Shown here in pieces: positions 12,001 through 23,811 of a stretch of DNA of 64,000 nucleotides (positions are counted from its first letter, which is position 1; each line of letters begins with the position of its first letter). The DNA is from Symsagittifera roscoffensis (lineage: Eukaryota > Xenacoelomorpha > Acoela > Convolutidae). Below the pieces are notes generated by a model. The model saw nothing but the letters and a program-made list of their open reading frames with translations, was not told the DNA's origin and did no database searches. The stretch covers positions 40,756,379 to 40,820,378 of the forward strand of contig NC_087067.1 of NCBI RefSeq assembly GCF_963678635.1. Direction: 5' to 3'. The position numbers and the translations under genes are program-made.

Positions 12001-15000
12001 TTTTAATCTTGTCATTTAGAAAGCTAGAAAACTATATATTATTGGTTTAAAAACACTACCGATTTTTTCGAACTAGAGAAAAAAATGTTTTTGATGCAAT
12101 GACTGTTGCATTTCGATCATTGTAACTGTAACTGATTCTGTAATTTGTGAGTTTTTATTGTTTCTTTTGATGACTTTTTAAAAAAGTTTATTGTTTTATT
12201 ATAATTATGGTATTTTTGTTGTGCATTCTTCTTTAGTTTACCATTTCTGCCAATTATTTAGGTTAAATTGGTTTCCTAAATCTAGATAATTTGGATTTTT
12301 CAACATTGTTGAAGATAAGCTTGTGTGTTCTCTGTGACTTTGAAAGCTTATTGACAAATCAGTGGTTTTTGCGTTTTCAATGAATGAAAATGCAGGTTTG
12401 AACTAATCATTTTTTCGAGAAATTGCGAAATGCTCTGTGACTATATGGGTTTTCTCTACTTAAGTGTGTTTTGCTTGACAACCTTGCTTTGTTTCAATCT
12501 CATTCAAAAATTTCTCTGACAATATCGATAGTTTTTGTTTTATGAACAAATAATCAATGAGTTTTTTTTAGCAGAATTTGATATAAAGTATTTATTGAAT
12601 TGACTTCACAGAGTTGTTGAAAAGATTGTATTGTTGTGTTATTTAAGTGTTTTACTGGCGCGCAGATGAAAAAAATTTATAACTAATTATTTTCTGATAT
12701 AAAATTTTGATCTTTATTGCAGGGTTTTGTGACGGTGAAAGACTTTTGTAAATTTTGAGTTGAACTCATCGGTATGAACGGCCTTTTCTTATGAACCACT
12801 TTCTGCACTTTCTATTTCACGAGATTCGACATAACTAGTTTTCAATGTTCCTTCAATTTGGTACTAGAATATGACTTCTACTTTATTTTAAACTATATTC
12901 TTTGATAAAAGTTTGATAAAAGTTTTTGGTGCCCTTTATATTATTTTCTGATTATTTTTCTTCTTGAATTTTTGGTGGGCTTCAATGCATTGTATCGGTA
13001 CATGATTGATTTTTCTAAGTTCTCTTTCTAGCTTTTTAAATTTCATTTCTGTGTTTGAGCATTTTATTGTTTGTTTTGTTCTTTAATTTGTATTACCTTC
13101 CAACTTCATACTAGAAAAAGATTTCACTTGAGTGGTATTGTTAATAAATGTTGTGCGTCTGCTTGAAATTGACAATTATGTATTATAATGAGCACTGTTC
13201 ATGTCCAATTTTTTTTCTGACATAAGTGTCAGTAATGTAATGATGATATACACACTTCAAAGCTTCGAATTTTTTAGGAATGGGTTGGTAACGTAAAAAA
13301 TCCTAGGGGTCACTGGGTAATCAAACTCTCAAGAATTGTTAGTCATACCTATTTGAATGAAAGTTTTAATAAGGATATTTTTCCAAATCTTAGCATTAAA
13401 AAAGTAAGGCAAAATTGAAGGGTTTGAGAATAATGAATCATTCCACAAGTTCTGGGTATAATTAGAAAGCACTCAGATTGTTAAACTCTATTTAGTTCTT
13501 ACCTAGTTTTTGATTATGTTTTGTCCTGGATCAAATAAGAGATGGGGTAAAGTGAAAAGTCCCGGAAGTGTCAATAAAATACTGTTTAGTTTTAGTTCAA
13601 ATTGGATAAATTTTGAGAATGAAAGATCAAATTTTGATGTCACCAAGTAATTAGTCGTGGGTCTTGAGTTAAAGGTTTGAATGTGAATCGGGGCCAATGG
13701 GTCGTTATGCATAAATTAATTTGAAAAAATCAGAACCTTAAGCGATGCAAGGGAAACCTTGGTAATTTTTTGATATATATTTTTTTGAAAAAACTGTTAA
13801 TCCGTATGTTAATTATGGCAGATGATAAGTTATCATTTGGCTTGAAACTTAAAACTTCTACAAATTTCTGCAACGAGGTTTTCGACGTTCTTTTTTTGTC
13901 ACAACACTGCTGATGATGTTGATGAGATTTCTATAAATTTTATTTTTGTTAATGAATAAAAATGCAAGACTTACAAAAAATTGAACGTTTAGCAACGAAT
14001 GAATTACAGCTTGGTTGTCTCTTCTGTCGCAAATTTGTCAAAATTTTTTTAAAAACTGAGATAAAGTTAATCTGTCAGTTTTGATTTTGCTTTCCAAGTA
14101 GAAAAAATAAACTCCCTACTGAAGGAAGAAATCGACTGAGACATCTTGAAGAAATAATCATTCAAAAACACAAGCTTAAAGCATTTGAATGACGTGGGTA
14201 AAACAGTCGCGGAGAATTAAAAATTTCAATAGGTCATTGCAACTACTTCAAATGAAATACGAATATTAGTCATGAATGCGTTCGTGATAAGTCACGTACA
14301 CTATCCAGCCATTCGTTTAAAAAGGAAATCATACAATTTTGAGCTTATCATTGTAAAAACATTTAGATTGCGCTATAAACACTTGAAATTGTGAAAAACT
14401 TGACTCACCAAATGATTTTAAACGGAACATAACGTTTTTACCAGTTTCCATGTTTCTTGACTGGTAGATGGTTTGACATTTTTGGAAAGTTAAAATCCAA
14501 TAACTGCTACTAAATGAAAAAATCAATTATGCAAATTGTCAAATTAAAAAAAAACTTAAGAATAAAAAAGCCATTATCCATTGAAAGATATAATGATCAA
14601 TACAAGGTGAAACTTTTTTACGGAAGGTCACTAACACTATAGAAAAGCATTCAACACAATATACCCTCAGATGAAGTTTTGGCTTATAGAAAACACTAAG
14701 GAAGGTTTAAAACTATTTCATATCATTAATTAATGAAAAAAAAAAGACTGTGACAAACTCTGGAAATCTTTCATAGGGAAAATTTAAATTTACTTAAATG
14801 TTTCGGTCGATTTTCATGATGACAATTCAAAACTTTCATTACTCATGAGCCTAATACCAAACTAATTATACATGTATAGGTGAAGTTAACATACACTTGC
14901 CTTTTGAATAACTTTCAAATTGCAAATAAAGTTTATATTTTTAAGGATTCTTAGCCCACTCTCTTCAAACTGAATTACCAACGCAGCAATTGTTGACATA

Positions 15001-16212
15001 GAGGCGAGCCTTCGCTTTGCAACCACTAGCGAGAATACGACAAGAAGCAGCTTTTAAGTTCAATCTCAGATTCGATCTGCGACCTAGTGATTATGAGTCT
15101 CACGCACTCAGCAGTCAGCCACGAACGCTTAATAGTTCACAAACACTAGCCACAAATAAAGCAGAGAACAGATGCTATGAAAATTCCAATGCGGGTCAAC
15201 CGTACAATCCCCCCCCCCCCCAAGTGACCTACCGTAGAATGCCCTCCCCAAGCATGTATTACATCTGAAAATTGATTCCGTATAAAATATGCATTTCATG
15301 AAATCGCGCAAATAAAAATGATTTCTAGATTTTTGTATATGTGATTGCATTTGAATTGCTAGTAATTGCCTAGATTAATTTTCATTTCAATTTTTTCAGT
15401 AAAACTCTTAAGTCTGAATGAATCTAGGCTATTTTCGCGTGGGGACCGATTGTTTAGCAGATTAATTTTTTAGCATAAAAAGTGAAAAATGAGTCTTTTA
15501 GCAGACCAACGTAATAAAGTGATGGATGATTGATTGACAGACTCAAAAAGACGCTCAGTCTGTGTCCAAGCTTCCCCAATTCAGACAATTAGCGCTCAAA
15601 TTGTAGACAGAATTATCCACTTCAAAAACACAACAGTCTAAACTAGCAGCAAAACAAAGGTTTACGCGCACAATAACACTTTGTTGAATTGAAGCGCAGC
15701 CAATGCCGCGTTTGAAGTTAGTTATCACACTTTATAATTATTCTGAGTCTGCTAAAAAACCGGTCTGCTAAAAAACCGGCCGGTCTGCTAAAATTCCTAG
15801 CACCTTGTCGTGTATTCAGACTCGTCAGTATTTAGACAAATACTGTATTAACCAATCAAAATCGAGACAAGGAAGAAATGAATAATTAATAATTATTTTG
15901 TAAATTTGCTTTCTCGTCTCGATTTTGATTGGTTAATATGGCAATTGCCTGCTTACTGATGAGTAGGAATACGCGGTTGTCTAAATACAGACAGCACTCC
16001 CTTAAAATAGTTTTAAGATCTACGTCATTCGGCTCCCTCTTCTCGTCTTTTGGTGGCCAATACTTTACCATTTGGCTATAACGTCAATGAGAAGCTGCAT
16101 ATATAACAGGATATGGCGTCAATATTATGCAAATCAACCAAAATGCAGCACATCGAATTTGCTCCTATTCACATAGCTACTATATATACCACAAATATTC
16201 ACATTTACTTTC
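12001..16212. other. no gene recognised; one hairpin
   Basis: The left part is probably more of the decayed retroelement (A/C-rich on the minus strand). An inverted repeat with arms at 15848-15875 and 15912-15937 (ACCAATCAAAATCGAGAC and its complement) can form a hairpin. A C10 run lies at about 15209-15219. A plus-strand frame 15017-15268 has no ATG and a proline-rich tail; it might be a terminal exon, but I cannot support it. Confidence 0.4.
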
Positions 16213-16221
16213 ACATGAAGC

Positions 16222-16636
16222 GGTGGCGTCCCTCATGCTCGAAGGACCGAATGCTTGAAATATTTTTAGCTTACTTTCAGCCAATCAGAATTGAGTATTC
16301 AAAATCTCAAAGTAAATCACAAAAATCTCAAAGTAAGGAAATAAATCCAGGCCATTAGTGTTAACATTGACCGATTAGATAATAAGCAGATGAGTTTTCT
16401 AGACTGAAAAATTCTTGTGAGTTTGAACTCATTAATCGTGATGATTTTCTGAATAGGAATGCGATTGTAACCCGCTATTTGTAATATTTTCGATTTTTTC
16501 CACTGATTTATTACATTTTCTGTTAATATTGACTTCGATTTTGTGAGAAAGGCATTTAGCCAATAGGAACGCTTAGCAATTTTGATAGGTTGAAGTTTTT
16601 CAAGCATTCGGTCCTTCAAACATGAGGCCCCTCCCC
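16222..16636. mobile_element. MITE with 9-bp target duplication (Mutator-like)
   Basis: A 415-bp element flanked by a perfect 9-bp direct repeat ACATGAAGC (16213-16221 and 16637-16645). The inverted ends of about 40 bp share CCTCATG and GAAGGACCGAATGCTTGAA. No coding capacity. Confidence 0.85.
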
Positions 16637-16738
16637 ACATGAAGCTACTGGACCAAACATTTTGCAGTAACGCAGGCCTTTACGGTAACGTAGCAAAATC
16701 TTTATGTACGTCAGAGCTAGAACATAACGGGTCTAGGA

Positions 16739-17180
16739 CAACAAGCTGATGAGACTTCAAGCCGAAGGGATTTCAGGCCGAAATTCAAACTTTACACACT
16801 CTCAAAACACTATTTTATTATCTGTAAAATGTTGCTTTTATAATTTTTAGGCATGCTAGACCAGAATAAGCGTTATTCATGACAATAAATCACTTAGAAT
16901 TGGCATCCGTTAAAAATATCAGCCGGTTTTTGAAATACATAAATTATAAACAGGAAAATTGCCTTCAACCGTGTTTTTTTCAACTTTCCTAAACATCATT
17001 TGGAGGCTTAAATTTCATGAAAACGCCAATAACAACTGAAGAAAAATCATGAAATTGAGTAATTATTCAAAAGAGTTTTCAAATTAATCATATTTCATGA
17101 CTTGATGAGAAAATTTTCGGCTTGAAGTCCCCAATTTTACGATTCGGCTTGAAGTCCCGTCGGCTTAATGTCCGGCACCC
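16739..17180. mobile_element. MITE with 9-bp target duplication (Mutator-like)
   Basis: A 442-bp element flanked by a perfect 9-bp direct repeat GAACATAAC (16730-16738 and 17181-17189). Its ends are GGGTCTAGGACA at the left and the inverted GGGTGCCGGACA at the right, followed inside by repeated ACTTCAAGCCGAA motifs. It lies about 250 bp upstream of the Vint-gene start codon, so it may sit in that gene's promoter. Confidence 0.85.
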
Positions 17181-17425
17181 GAACATAACATCACAGTAAC
17201 ACGAGTTTAGAGCTTAAAACTGCATTCGAATCAAATTAATAAACTCAACAGTCTAAGTTGCAACTGAAATTTAACAACCGAGTAATAATTATTTATTGTC
17301 TACATAAACATTGACCATTCATCATTTTGTTGCATACTTCGAATCGTTGTGTTTGAAAACTGTGCTTTAACCAAAAATTCAAACTGTATCACGTGAAACG
17401 AGATCCAAAAACTACCGAAACCGAA

Positions 17426-17696
17426 ATGGATACTAGCCAACCCCAAGAAATCCCTCAGCACTTTCTGTGCCCCATAACTCTCGCTGTTATGAACGACCCT
17501 GTGATTGACAACGACGGCGTCAGCTACGAACGCCAGGCGATCGCCGAATGGCTTAATGCCAGAAACTCAACCTCGCCTACCACCGGGAAGGTACTGACTG
17601 TCAACGATCTTCGACCGAACAGGGCATTACGAGATGCAATTGAGAAGCACCTTGGAGTGGAAGCAATGGTGCATTCGCCTCCTCGCAGCACGGACA
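17426..17696 (+). CDS. Vint gene exon 1: U-box domain
   Basis: First exon of a U-box / VWA / Vwaint / Vint protein. The ATG at 17426 is chosen because the slightly longer frame begins only at a GTG. Residues about 8-75 form a U-box (HFLCPITLAVMNDPVI, then GVSYER..I.EWL, a TSP.TGK element and NRALRDAIE), the RING-like fold of E3 ubiquitin ligases. The exon ends before GTATGT and joins in phase (one base plus two) to exon 2 at 17995. The whole gene spans 17426-62839 and its coding length is about 775 codons. Proteins with this architecture are known from scattered eukaryotes; the Hint-type C-terminus is related to Hedgehog and intein autoprocessing domains. Their function is not established. 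Confidence 0.85.
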
Positions 17697-17994
17697 GTAT
17701 GTATGCCTGAAAGTGGATCTGCTTCGCAACCACACACAACTTTGACCGGAATGGTAATTGATCAAGGTGAATACAATAACTTGTAACCTTAGAAATTTCA
17801 CTTTTCAGAAAGATTTTTCAGAACAAAAATAATACACTAGACTTGCAATTATAAATCCGACCAATGGCAGTCTTGATGAATTATCTAGTTTTTTTCTGAT
17901 CAATTATCTAGTCATAACAGGTGAAGAATCGATTGAGAGATTTATCCAAGGATCGATTCACGTCGTTCTTTCCTAACCGATCCTCATGTTTCAG

Positions 17995-18483
17995 CATCCA
18001 GCTCTCATGTGTCTGTGGAACTTGACTTCAACATGAAATACGACGGCCATAACATGCTCATCTCCATCGAGCCCCCCGAATCAACACAGTGCGTTAGGAG
18101 CTCTATCTGTTGTGTTGTTGACATCTCTGGATCTATGGGAGCCGAAGCCACAATCCAAAACGAGAAGGGCGAAACTGAGACGTTTGAATTGTCAGTTCTC
18201 GACATCACTAAACATGCGTTGAAGACCATCGTCAAAAGTCTCATTCCTCAAGATGAATTCTCATTGGTCACTTTTTGCATCACAGTTTCAGTGGAGTTGG
18301 AACCGAGACTTATGACGCCATCTGCAGTTGAAATAATTTGGAGAGGATTGACGGGTTGTGTGAAAAAGACATGACTAATTTGTGGGGCGGACTGAAGAAA
18401 GGGTTAGAACTTCTGACTGAAAGCAGACCCAAGAGGGACAACGTGGCACTCTTTCTCTTAACAGACGGACTGCCAAACATTGG
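17995..18483 (+). pseudogene. Vint gene exon 2: VWA domain, first part, with a one-base frame slip
   Basis: This exon follows a 298-bp intron that ends in TTTCAG. It encodes the start of a von Willebrand A domain, including the MIDAS motif DISGSMG (metal-binding Asp-x-Ser-x-Ser), then EFSLVTF. Near 18325-18335 the frame slips by one base: the upstream frame hits a stop at 18372, while the next frame carries the expected MTNLWGGLKKGLELL and LFLLTDGLPNIG. The exon ends before GTTCGT and joins in phase to 42103. The slip lies in a short A-run, so either decay or an assembly indel is possible. Decay is favoured because the 8.2-kb gag-pol frame in the same window is unbroken. Confidence 0.85.
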
Positions 18484-18530
18484 GTTCGTTCAATTATTAC
18501 TCTAAATGTTTTTTTTTTAAATGTTGTGGC

Positions 18531-18606
18531 CATCGGTAGTGATGGCGCCCAGCAGCAATCATATGATTGCGGGTTAAAATCGCACGTGCGCTGTAATTTA
18601 CAAGGT
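18531..18606 (+). repeat. possible tRNA-derived SINE head
   Basis: In intron 2, between exon 2 and the Gypsy element, about 75 bases resemble a tRNA. There is an A-box-like TGGCCATCGGTAG, a stem-like GCAATCATATGATTGC and a degenerate B-box-like GGGTTAAAATC. No folded tRNA is convincing and no second copy is seen in the window. Confidence 0.3.
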
Positions 18607-18755
18607 GAGCTCTTGTAATATCGCCATAGCTTAGTTAACAATAGATAATTAACCTACGGGTTAGGCCTCGGGCTGGTCAACTAAAAAAAATAGTCAAATT
18701 CTGTTGGCCAGCGGGCAAAACATTACTTTTGTGCGTATTCTAAGTTTTTGCACGG

Positions 18756-19096
18756 TGAGATTTCCCTCAGTTGGAGAAGGGAAAACAGGTTTGTAAAAAT
18801 TGAGTAATGAATTAAATATGATATATAAATAGATAGAATAGAATAATGTATATAGAAATAACGATTCCAGATTGAATGTATTGTTTTGATTAACACGAAT
18901 GTTTTTATCGACTAGATTTCTCACATTAGGCTTTCGCAACTGACCGCTTCAGATTCTCAATTGACAAACGATATGGCTGGTGAGATTTGTCCTTGAGTCA
19001 ATTTACTGCACTATAAGTAGATAAATAAGACATAGTTATATAAGAGATACATAATTAAATAGAATAGAATGAGGTACCGAAGGTCGCCTCATGACA
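18756..19096 (-). repeat. 3' LTR of the Gypsy element, with polypurine tract
   Basis: The 341-bp LTR reads TGTCATGAGG...AAATCTCA on the minus strand (TG...CA ends). It is preceded on that strand by a polypurine tract AGAGGGGGAAG (19097-19107). Positions 18756-18875 match the 5' LTR at 41946-42065. Confidence 0.8.
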
Positions 19097-19281
19097 CTTC
19101 CCCCTCTAGAAGAAAATTTATCATAGAATAGATTTTGGAATGTACAAGGCAGAATAATGAGGAAGACATTAAGCACTTGTTAATAGGTCAGCTATAACAC
19201 AATCATGAATCAAATATGAATCAAATGTAGTTTTTGTGAGTTTTAATCATGAATCAAATGTAGTTTATGTGAGTTTTAAGT

Positions 19282-20452
19282 TTAAGAATTCTTATCAAAT
19301 TCGTCGATTCTGATTTTCTTAAACGGAGTGGTTTGCTCTTTAGTTCTGGGAAAAGGCAACTGCGAACCTTTTCTGACAATCGGGGTGAAAGGTGTAGTAA
19401 TCGTCTGTTTGGGGATTGGTTGTTGTGACGAAGACTCAGCAGGGTCGGATTCTGTAACACTCTTGACCGAATGGCGAAGAGGATCGCCAGAAAACCTCGT
19501 CGTTTTCTGGGACCGACCAGAAGATCTGGTAGAATCGCTCGTAGAGTGAGTAGTTAGATCGCCATCCTCCGTATGACCCGTAGCCGCCGGGCCCTGAGTT
19601 GCCGTCTGGGGAACGGTGCCTGAAGTCTGTGGCTGAATTGTGATGGGTGGATCCTGAGGCGTTGCTTGAACTCCTGTGGAGGCGGGGTTTGTCAGAGATT
19701 GTACAGTCAGAGCTTTCGAAGTAACATCCGCGGGAGCCAATCCTTGAGGCGCCGTAACAGGTGCCTCCACCAACTCAAGCTGGGGTCCGGTGATTAAGGA
19801 GTCCTCGCTTGATGGCTCTGCCGTTAGTTCCATCACCTTGCACTTTGGAGGTTCACTTTTTTGCCTCTGAGCTGGAGAAGCAGATGGCTGAGGTTGAGGC
19901 CGAGGAGCAATTCGTCTCTGTAACCGTTCTCCCACCGTGGCAGGCGTAGCTGAAAACTTAGGGTGGTTAAAATTATGTCTTAGGCTTAAGTGATTTTTCC
20001 GACAGACTTTCTCTTTTTCAGTAGTGTAAAAATGGTCCGTAACACGAGTAATCTTGATTTTTGCTAGTTTGTACAGAGGCTTTCCCGATTTTCTGATCAA
20101 GAATTTTCCGAAAAATTTTGACTCTTAGAGGATCTTGTAAAACTAGTTTTTCTAATTTACGTGTTTTTGAGAGTCTTGTGGGCCTCGAAGATGACGACAC
20201 GATCATTCGCTGCGAATGCGAGAGAGCTGGTGCTGAAGTATCTCGAGCGTTGTCGTAAAAGCGCAGAGTTCCTTTTGTGATCCCCGATTTTAGCGAATTT
20301 GCCAGGTCACTATTACGAGCCGCCAATTCGCGGAGAAGTTCTTGTCCCTGTTGTGGAGGCACATAACGTTTCCACTGCTTCCAAGTGTTAGCCGCCTTTG
20401 CAAGGTTCTCCAAAGCCTTGTAAGATTGATTATCTGCTATACGCTCGGCCAC
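19282..20452 (-). pseudogene. Gypsy element: C-terminal region downstream of integrase
   Basis: Two overlapping minus-strand frames (20018-20452 and 19282-20100), offset by a frame slip. The first is basic and helical. The second is Pro/Ser/Thr/Gln-rich, with many PPIT, TAP and SSQQ-type stretches, and ends in a basic patch. It is probably the tail of pol or a third gene of the element. No envelope features such as signal peptide or membrane segment are visible. The low-complexity composition makes its function unreadable. Confidence 0.55.
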
Positions 20453-20622
20453 ACCAAAGAGTGGCTTGAATATACAAGGGATGTCCGGACTGTGTGACGC
20501 TCCTCTGGGTACAACTTTAGCCCTATCGCGGCTGTAGTCTTGGCTCGAACGCTGCTCCGGTGTTAGGAGGTTTCTCTCCAGTCCTAGCGCTGAAGTAGGA
20601 GAATGAACAACATTATCACGCG

Positions 20623-21723
20623 CTAGCGAAAACTCAATGTCAGGCTTCCTCCCAAAGTGTAGCTCAAAAGGAAATTTTTTAACGTAGAATGTTTTGTTTT
20701 CCGAATATCGTCAATGATTTGTGGTAAAGTCGACTTCAAGTTTTTAAAATTAGGATCTAATTTCTCTGTTCCCAACTTCCGTTTAATGGTCTGAATCGAC
20801 CTTTCCACTTGACAACAACTCCGATGATCCCCCACCGCTGTGAGGATATGTTTGATCCCTCTAATTTTGCAAAATTCTTTAACAACATCAGAGTTGAACC
20901 CAGATCCGTGATCTGTCCTATTGCTTTCCGGTATACCATGATCGTAAAAATATACGATATACCATGATCCTTTCCGGTATACCATGATCGTAAAAAATTT
21001 GACTGTTTGTTTCGCACTGGTTGTCTTAGTTAACATCACCGAAGGAAGCTTAGAAAAACGATCTATTGCGACAAGAATGTAGATTTTTCCCTTCTTATCC
21101 TCTGTTAACGGACCCGCAAAATCAAGATGTAATACTTGATTCGGAGCTGACAACGGTGTTAATGGCTTAGCAGAGTTATAAGTCGCTGAAATTTTGATGT
21201 TCTTACCAAATAAAGTACACTCCGGGCATTTTTCGCAGACGTTAACGATCTGACGAATGAAAAATGGCCACCATATACATTCCGAGGCGTCCATCATGGC
21301 CGCCTGTCCAGGATGCGAGCGGTGAAGTCGAGTCAGAATGGCACTGCGTAATTGTTCGGGTATGGCCAAGTTATTGTCTATCAGGACACAATTGTTCACC
21401 ACCGCCGCCTTCGTCCAGAATTGGGCCATGTACGCCCCCAGTTTGTTGAAAGATTGCACATCCTTGTTGATGATTGCAGTCCTCATCAGTCCGAGGAAAG
21501 GGTCTTCTCCTGTCAGCTCTCCCAGCAGATCCACATCGAACAAGTCTGGTAATCCGACCACTTTCTTTTTGTCCGGAGTGACCAGCGGTTTGCGGTTATT
21601 GATGGCATTAACCCCCATTCTGAGTGTCTCCCCCTGTCTGGCCTGTTTCGTCTGCCTCTGCCTCCGGCACCTGTCGAGGAACTGAGCAAGAACCTTCTGT
21701 GTAGTCTGTCCTCGGGTAACCAC
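20623..21723 (-). pseudogene. Gypsy element: integrase
   Basis: A minus-strand frame with a retroviral-type integrase. It has a zinc-binding H-H-C-C region (LHRSHPGQAAM ... CEKCPEC) followed by the catalytic core: LDFAGPL with the first Asp, then RTDHGSGFNSD with the second Asp, and QVERSIQTIKRKLG with the Glu. Between the first and second Asp, a 46-bp tandem duplication (starts 20925 and 20971, repeating TTTCCGGTATACCATGATCG) inserts extra residues into the core and probably destroys activity. Integrase inserts element cDNA into the host chromosome. Confidence 0.85.
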
Positions 21724-21729
21724 AAAACG

Positions 21730-22678
21730 TTACCGTGACTGTCTCATTCTGGCAAGGTTTCGGGTACGTATTTGATCAATGCGGCTCGGGCGGTTCATAA
21801 GGCGAACTTTTGAGAGACTGGGTCTTTGTTGACTTGAGGAACAAAAATTAGGGGAACTGGTAGAAAATTTTTCAACAAAGTTGAGGAGATTAGTTTGTTC
21901 GATCGTGTTGTTTGCGAAGTCAATAGTATTAGTAGAAGTATTTAAGTTATTTAGAGTAGAGTTGAGAGCAGAGTTTTGAGCAAGATTATTTGGAGTATCC
22001 ATAGTGTGACTGAATTCTGAGATTTAAGGTCGGAGACAATGAGTTTGATCAAAAACTTCCGGTTTAGCGTATCTCATTTCCATACTGAGATGTGATTGGT
22101 CGAATCTACCAGAGCATGAAAAGTCGACCTCTGGCGGCGATGATGAACATGCGTGATTTTGCATACTTGCATATGATTGGCTGGTTGATTGAGAGCACGA
22201 ATTAACGCCCTCTAGCGGCGAGAAATTATGACTATAAATGAGCATATCCTTTTGGGATTGGTTAACAAATTGAGTACTATTCTCGACGCCCTCTAAGGAC
22301 GACGAACGAAACTGATTGCCAACATGTGATTGGTGATATGAATCAACGGATGATTGGTCCACCTCATTAGTTAGGAGGTAGCTGATATTGCCTCCCATTT
22401 TACCAAGCGATCTGATTGGTTGAAATTGGTTACAATGTGAAATTTGCCCCACCGGCAATATTTGAGGTCTGGACTGAGTACTGATCGAGTTTAAAGCATT
22501 ATGAAAAGCTTGAATAGATTTAATGACGAATAATTCGTCATGCGACGACGGTGAAGGTGCTTCGAAAGTCGGGTGTCTTGACATATAGTCAACAATACCC
22601 AAAGATGAACCTGGTACATGTTCGATCTGATAGTCAAACGGGATGAGACGATCCGCTCAACGAGAGAGTCGTGATTGA
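21730..22678 (-). pseudogene. Gypsy element: RNase H end and long spacer before integrase
   Basis: On the minus strand, the RNase H connection FDYQIEHVPGSSLGIVDYMSRHP marks the end of RNase H (22560-22660), with an in-frame stop just upstream at the former tryptophan position. A Ser/Gln/Asn-rich spacer of about 290 codons follows (21730-22602) with degenerate repeats of an SLEGV / SPPEVD / SQS-type unit, before integrase begins. The spacer is longer than is typical for Gypsy elements. Confidence 0.7.
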
Positions 22679-22684
22679 TCATGA

Positions 22685-22704
22685 CGTCGCCAATCCGTGT
22701 TATT
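22685..22704 (+). repeat. left terminal inverted repeat of the DNA transposon
   Basis: CGTCGCCAATCCGTGTTATT, exactly inverted at the right end. The preceding TCATGA is the left target-site hexamer. Confidence 0.92.
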
Positions 22705-23811
22705 TGGTTTTTGCGGAATCGGTGCCAAAAAGCTAGAAATCGTGTGTCCCGGATTCCGGAACACACGCATTTTCTTTGATAATTTTAAATTCCGTGGATT
22801 CCTAATTCAAACCAGTTTGTATGTGACCAGCTTTTGTCATGGATTCCGGGACAGCTAAAACCACCGATTTTGTGGCCAATCCCGGAATCCATGACAAAAA
22901 CCATGGAATCAGATACCATATTAAAACGCATTAAAAAACGGTTTTACCATGGATTCCTGGGCTTTTGGCTTCTGCGTGTTCTGGAATCCTGGACTTTACC
23001 AAGATGAAAGGGACCGGATTCCATGACATTTTACAACAATTATCAATACACAAAATTAGAAATGTTTAGTGTTTTGCCATGGATTCCATGATTAACACAA
23101 CTGTTAATGATACCATGATTAACAAAAGAAATCTTTTAGTGACTTAAGTGATTTCTTTCGAAAAGAAAGAGGTTAAAAAACTATTGTATACTCTATACAG
23201 TTCAACTGTATCACTCTATACTGTATACTATATACTCTATACTGTATACTGTATATACAGATTTTTCAATTAGTTTAGTTTCACTAGTTTTACATGTATT
23301 TGATGTTCATGTTGTAGAACAACAATATTCGTTCTTCTAGAACATTTAAAATGTACAGGATTTCGGCATGCATTTTTTCAAAACAGGTAATTGTAACCGT
23401 TACCGTAACGTGACAATGGGGACCATTTGTCATTTACAGGATTTCAGCATTCTAGCAAAATTTATAATTAGTTTAGTTTAACTAGTTTCATTTGATGTTC
23501 AACATTTGAAGTTCAAAAAAACAGCCTGTGAGTTGAATATGAATACTTCTCATGATTATTCAACACTAAAACTTGAGTCTCATAAACTATTCAACACTTA
23601 AGCTTGAGTCTCATAATAGGATAAGTTAGTAACTTGTTGTCAGAAAAAGTTTGCACGCGCGTGCGCACAACTCAGTGTCAAGATTCACACTATATCATAT
23701 AGTAACTATGATAGTTACTTTAAATCACCATTGCATAAATTCAATTCATCATTGTTTTGAAAAAAGTCCTTCATCGAAAGATTCAACAAAAGTTACTCAC
23801 AATTGTCAACA
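22705..23811. promoter_or_regulatory. left subterminal repeats and transposase upstream region
   Basis: Between 22715 and 23090 there are about ten copies, on both strands, of a near-palindromic motif around GGATTCC or GGAATCC, often inside CATGGATTCC or CCCGGATTCCGG. These are good candidates for transposase-binding sites. A TATACTCTATACTG-type microsatellite lies at 23180-23265. A TTTCGGCATGC word (about 23365) recurs as TTTCGGCACG near the right end. Confidence 0.7.

Noticed and set aside
15017-15268. Frame with a proline-rich tail ending in a tyrosine motif, possible terminal exon
   Set aside because: Starts at TTG, no convincing splice acceptor, and the C10 run makes the frame unreliable.
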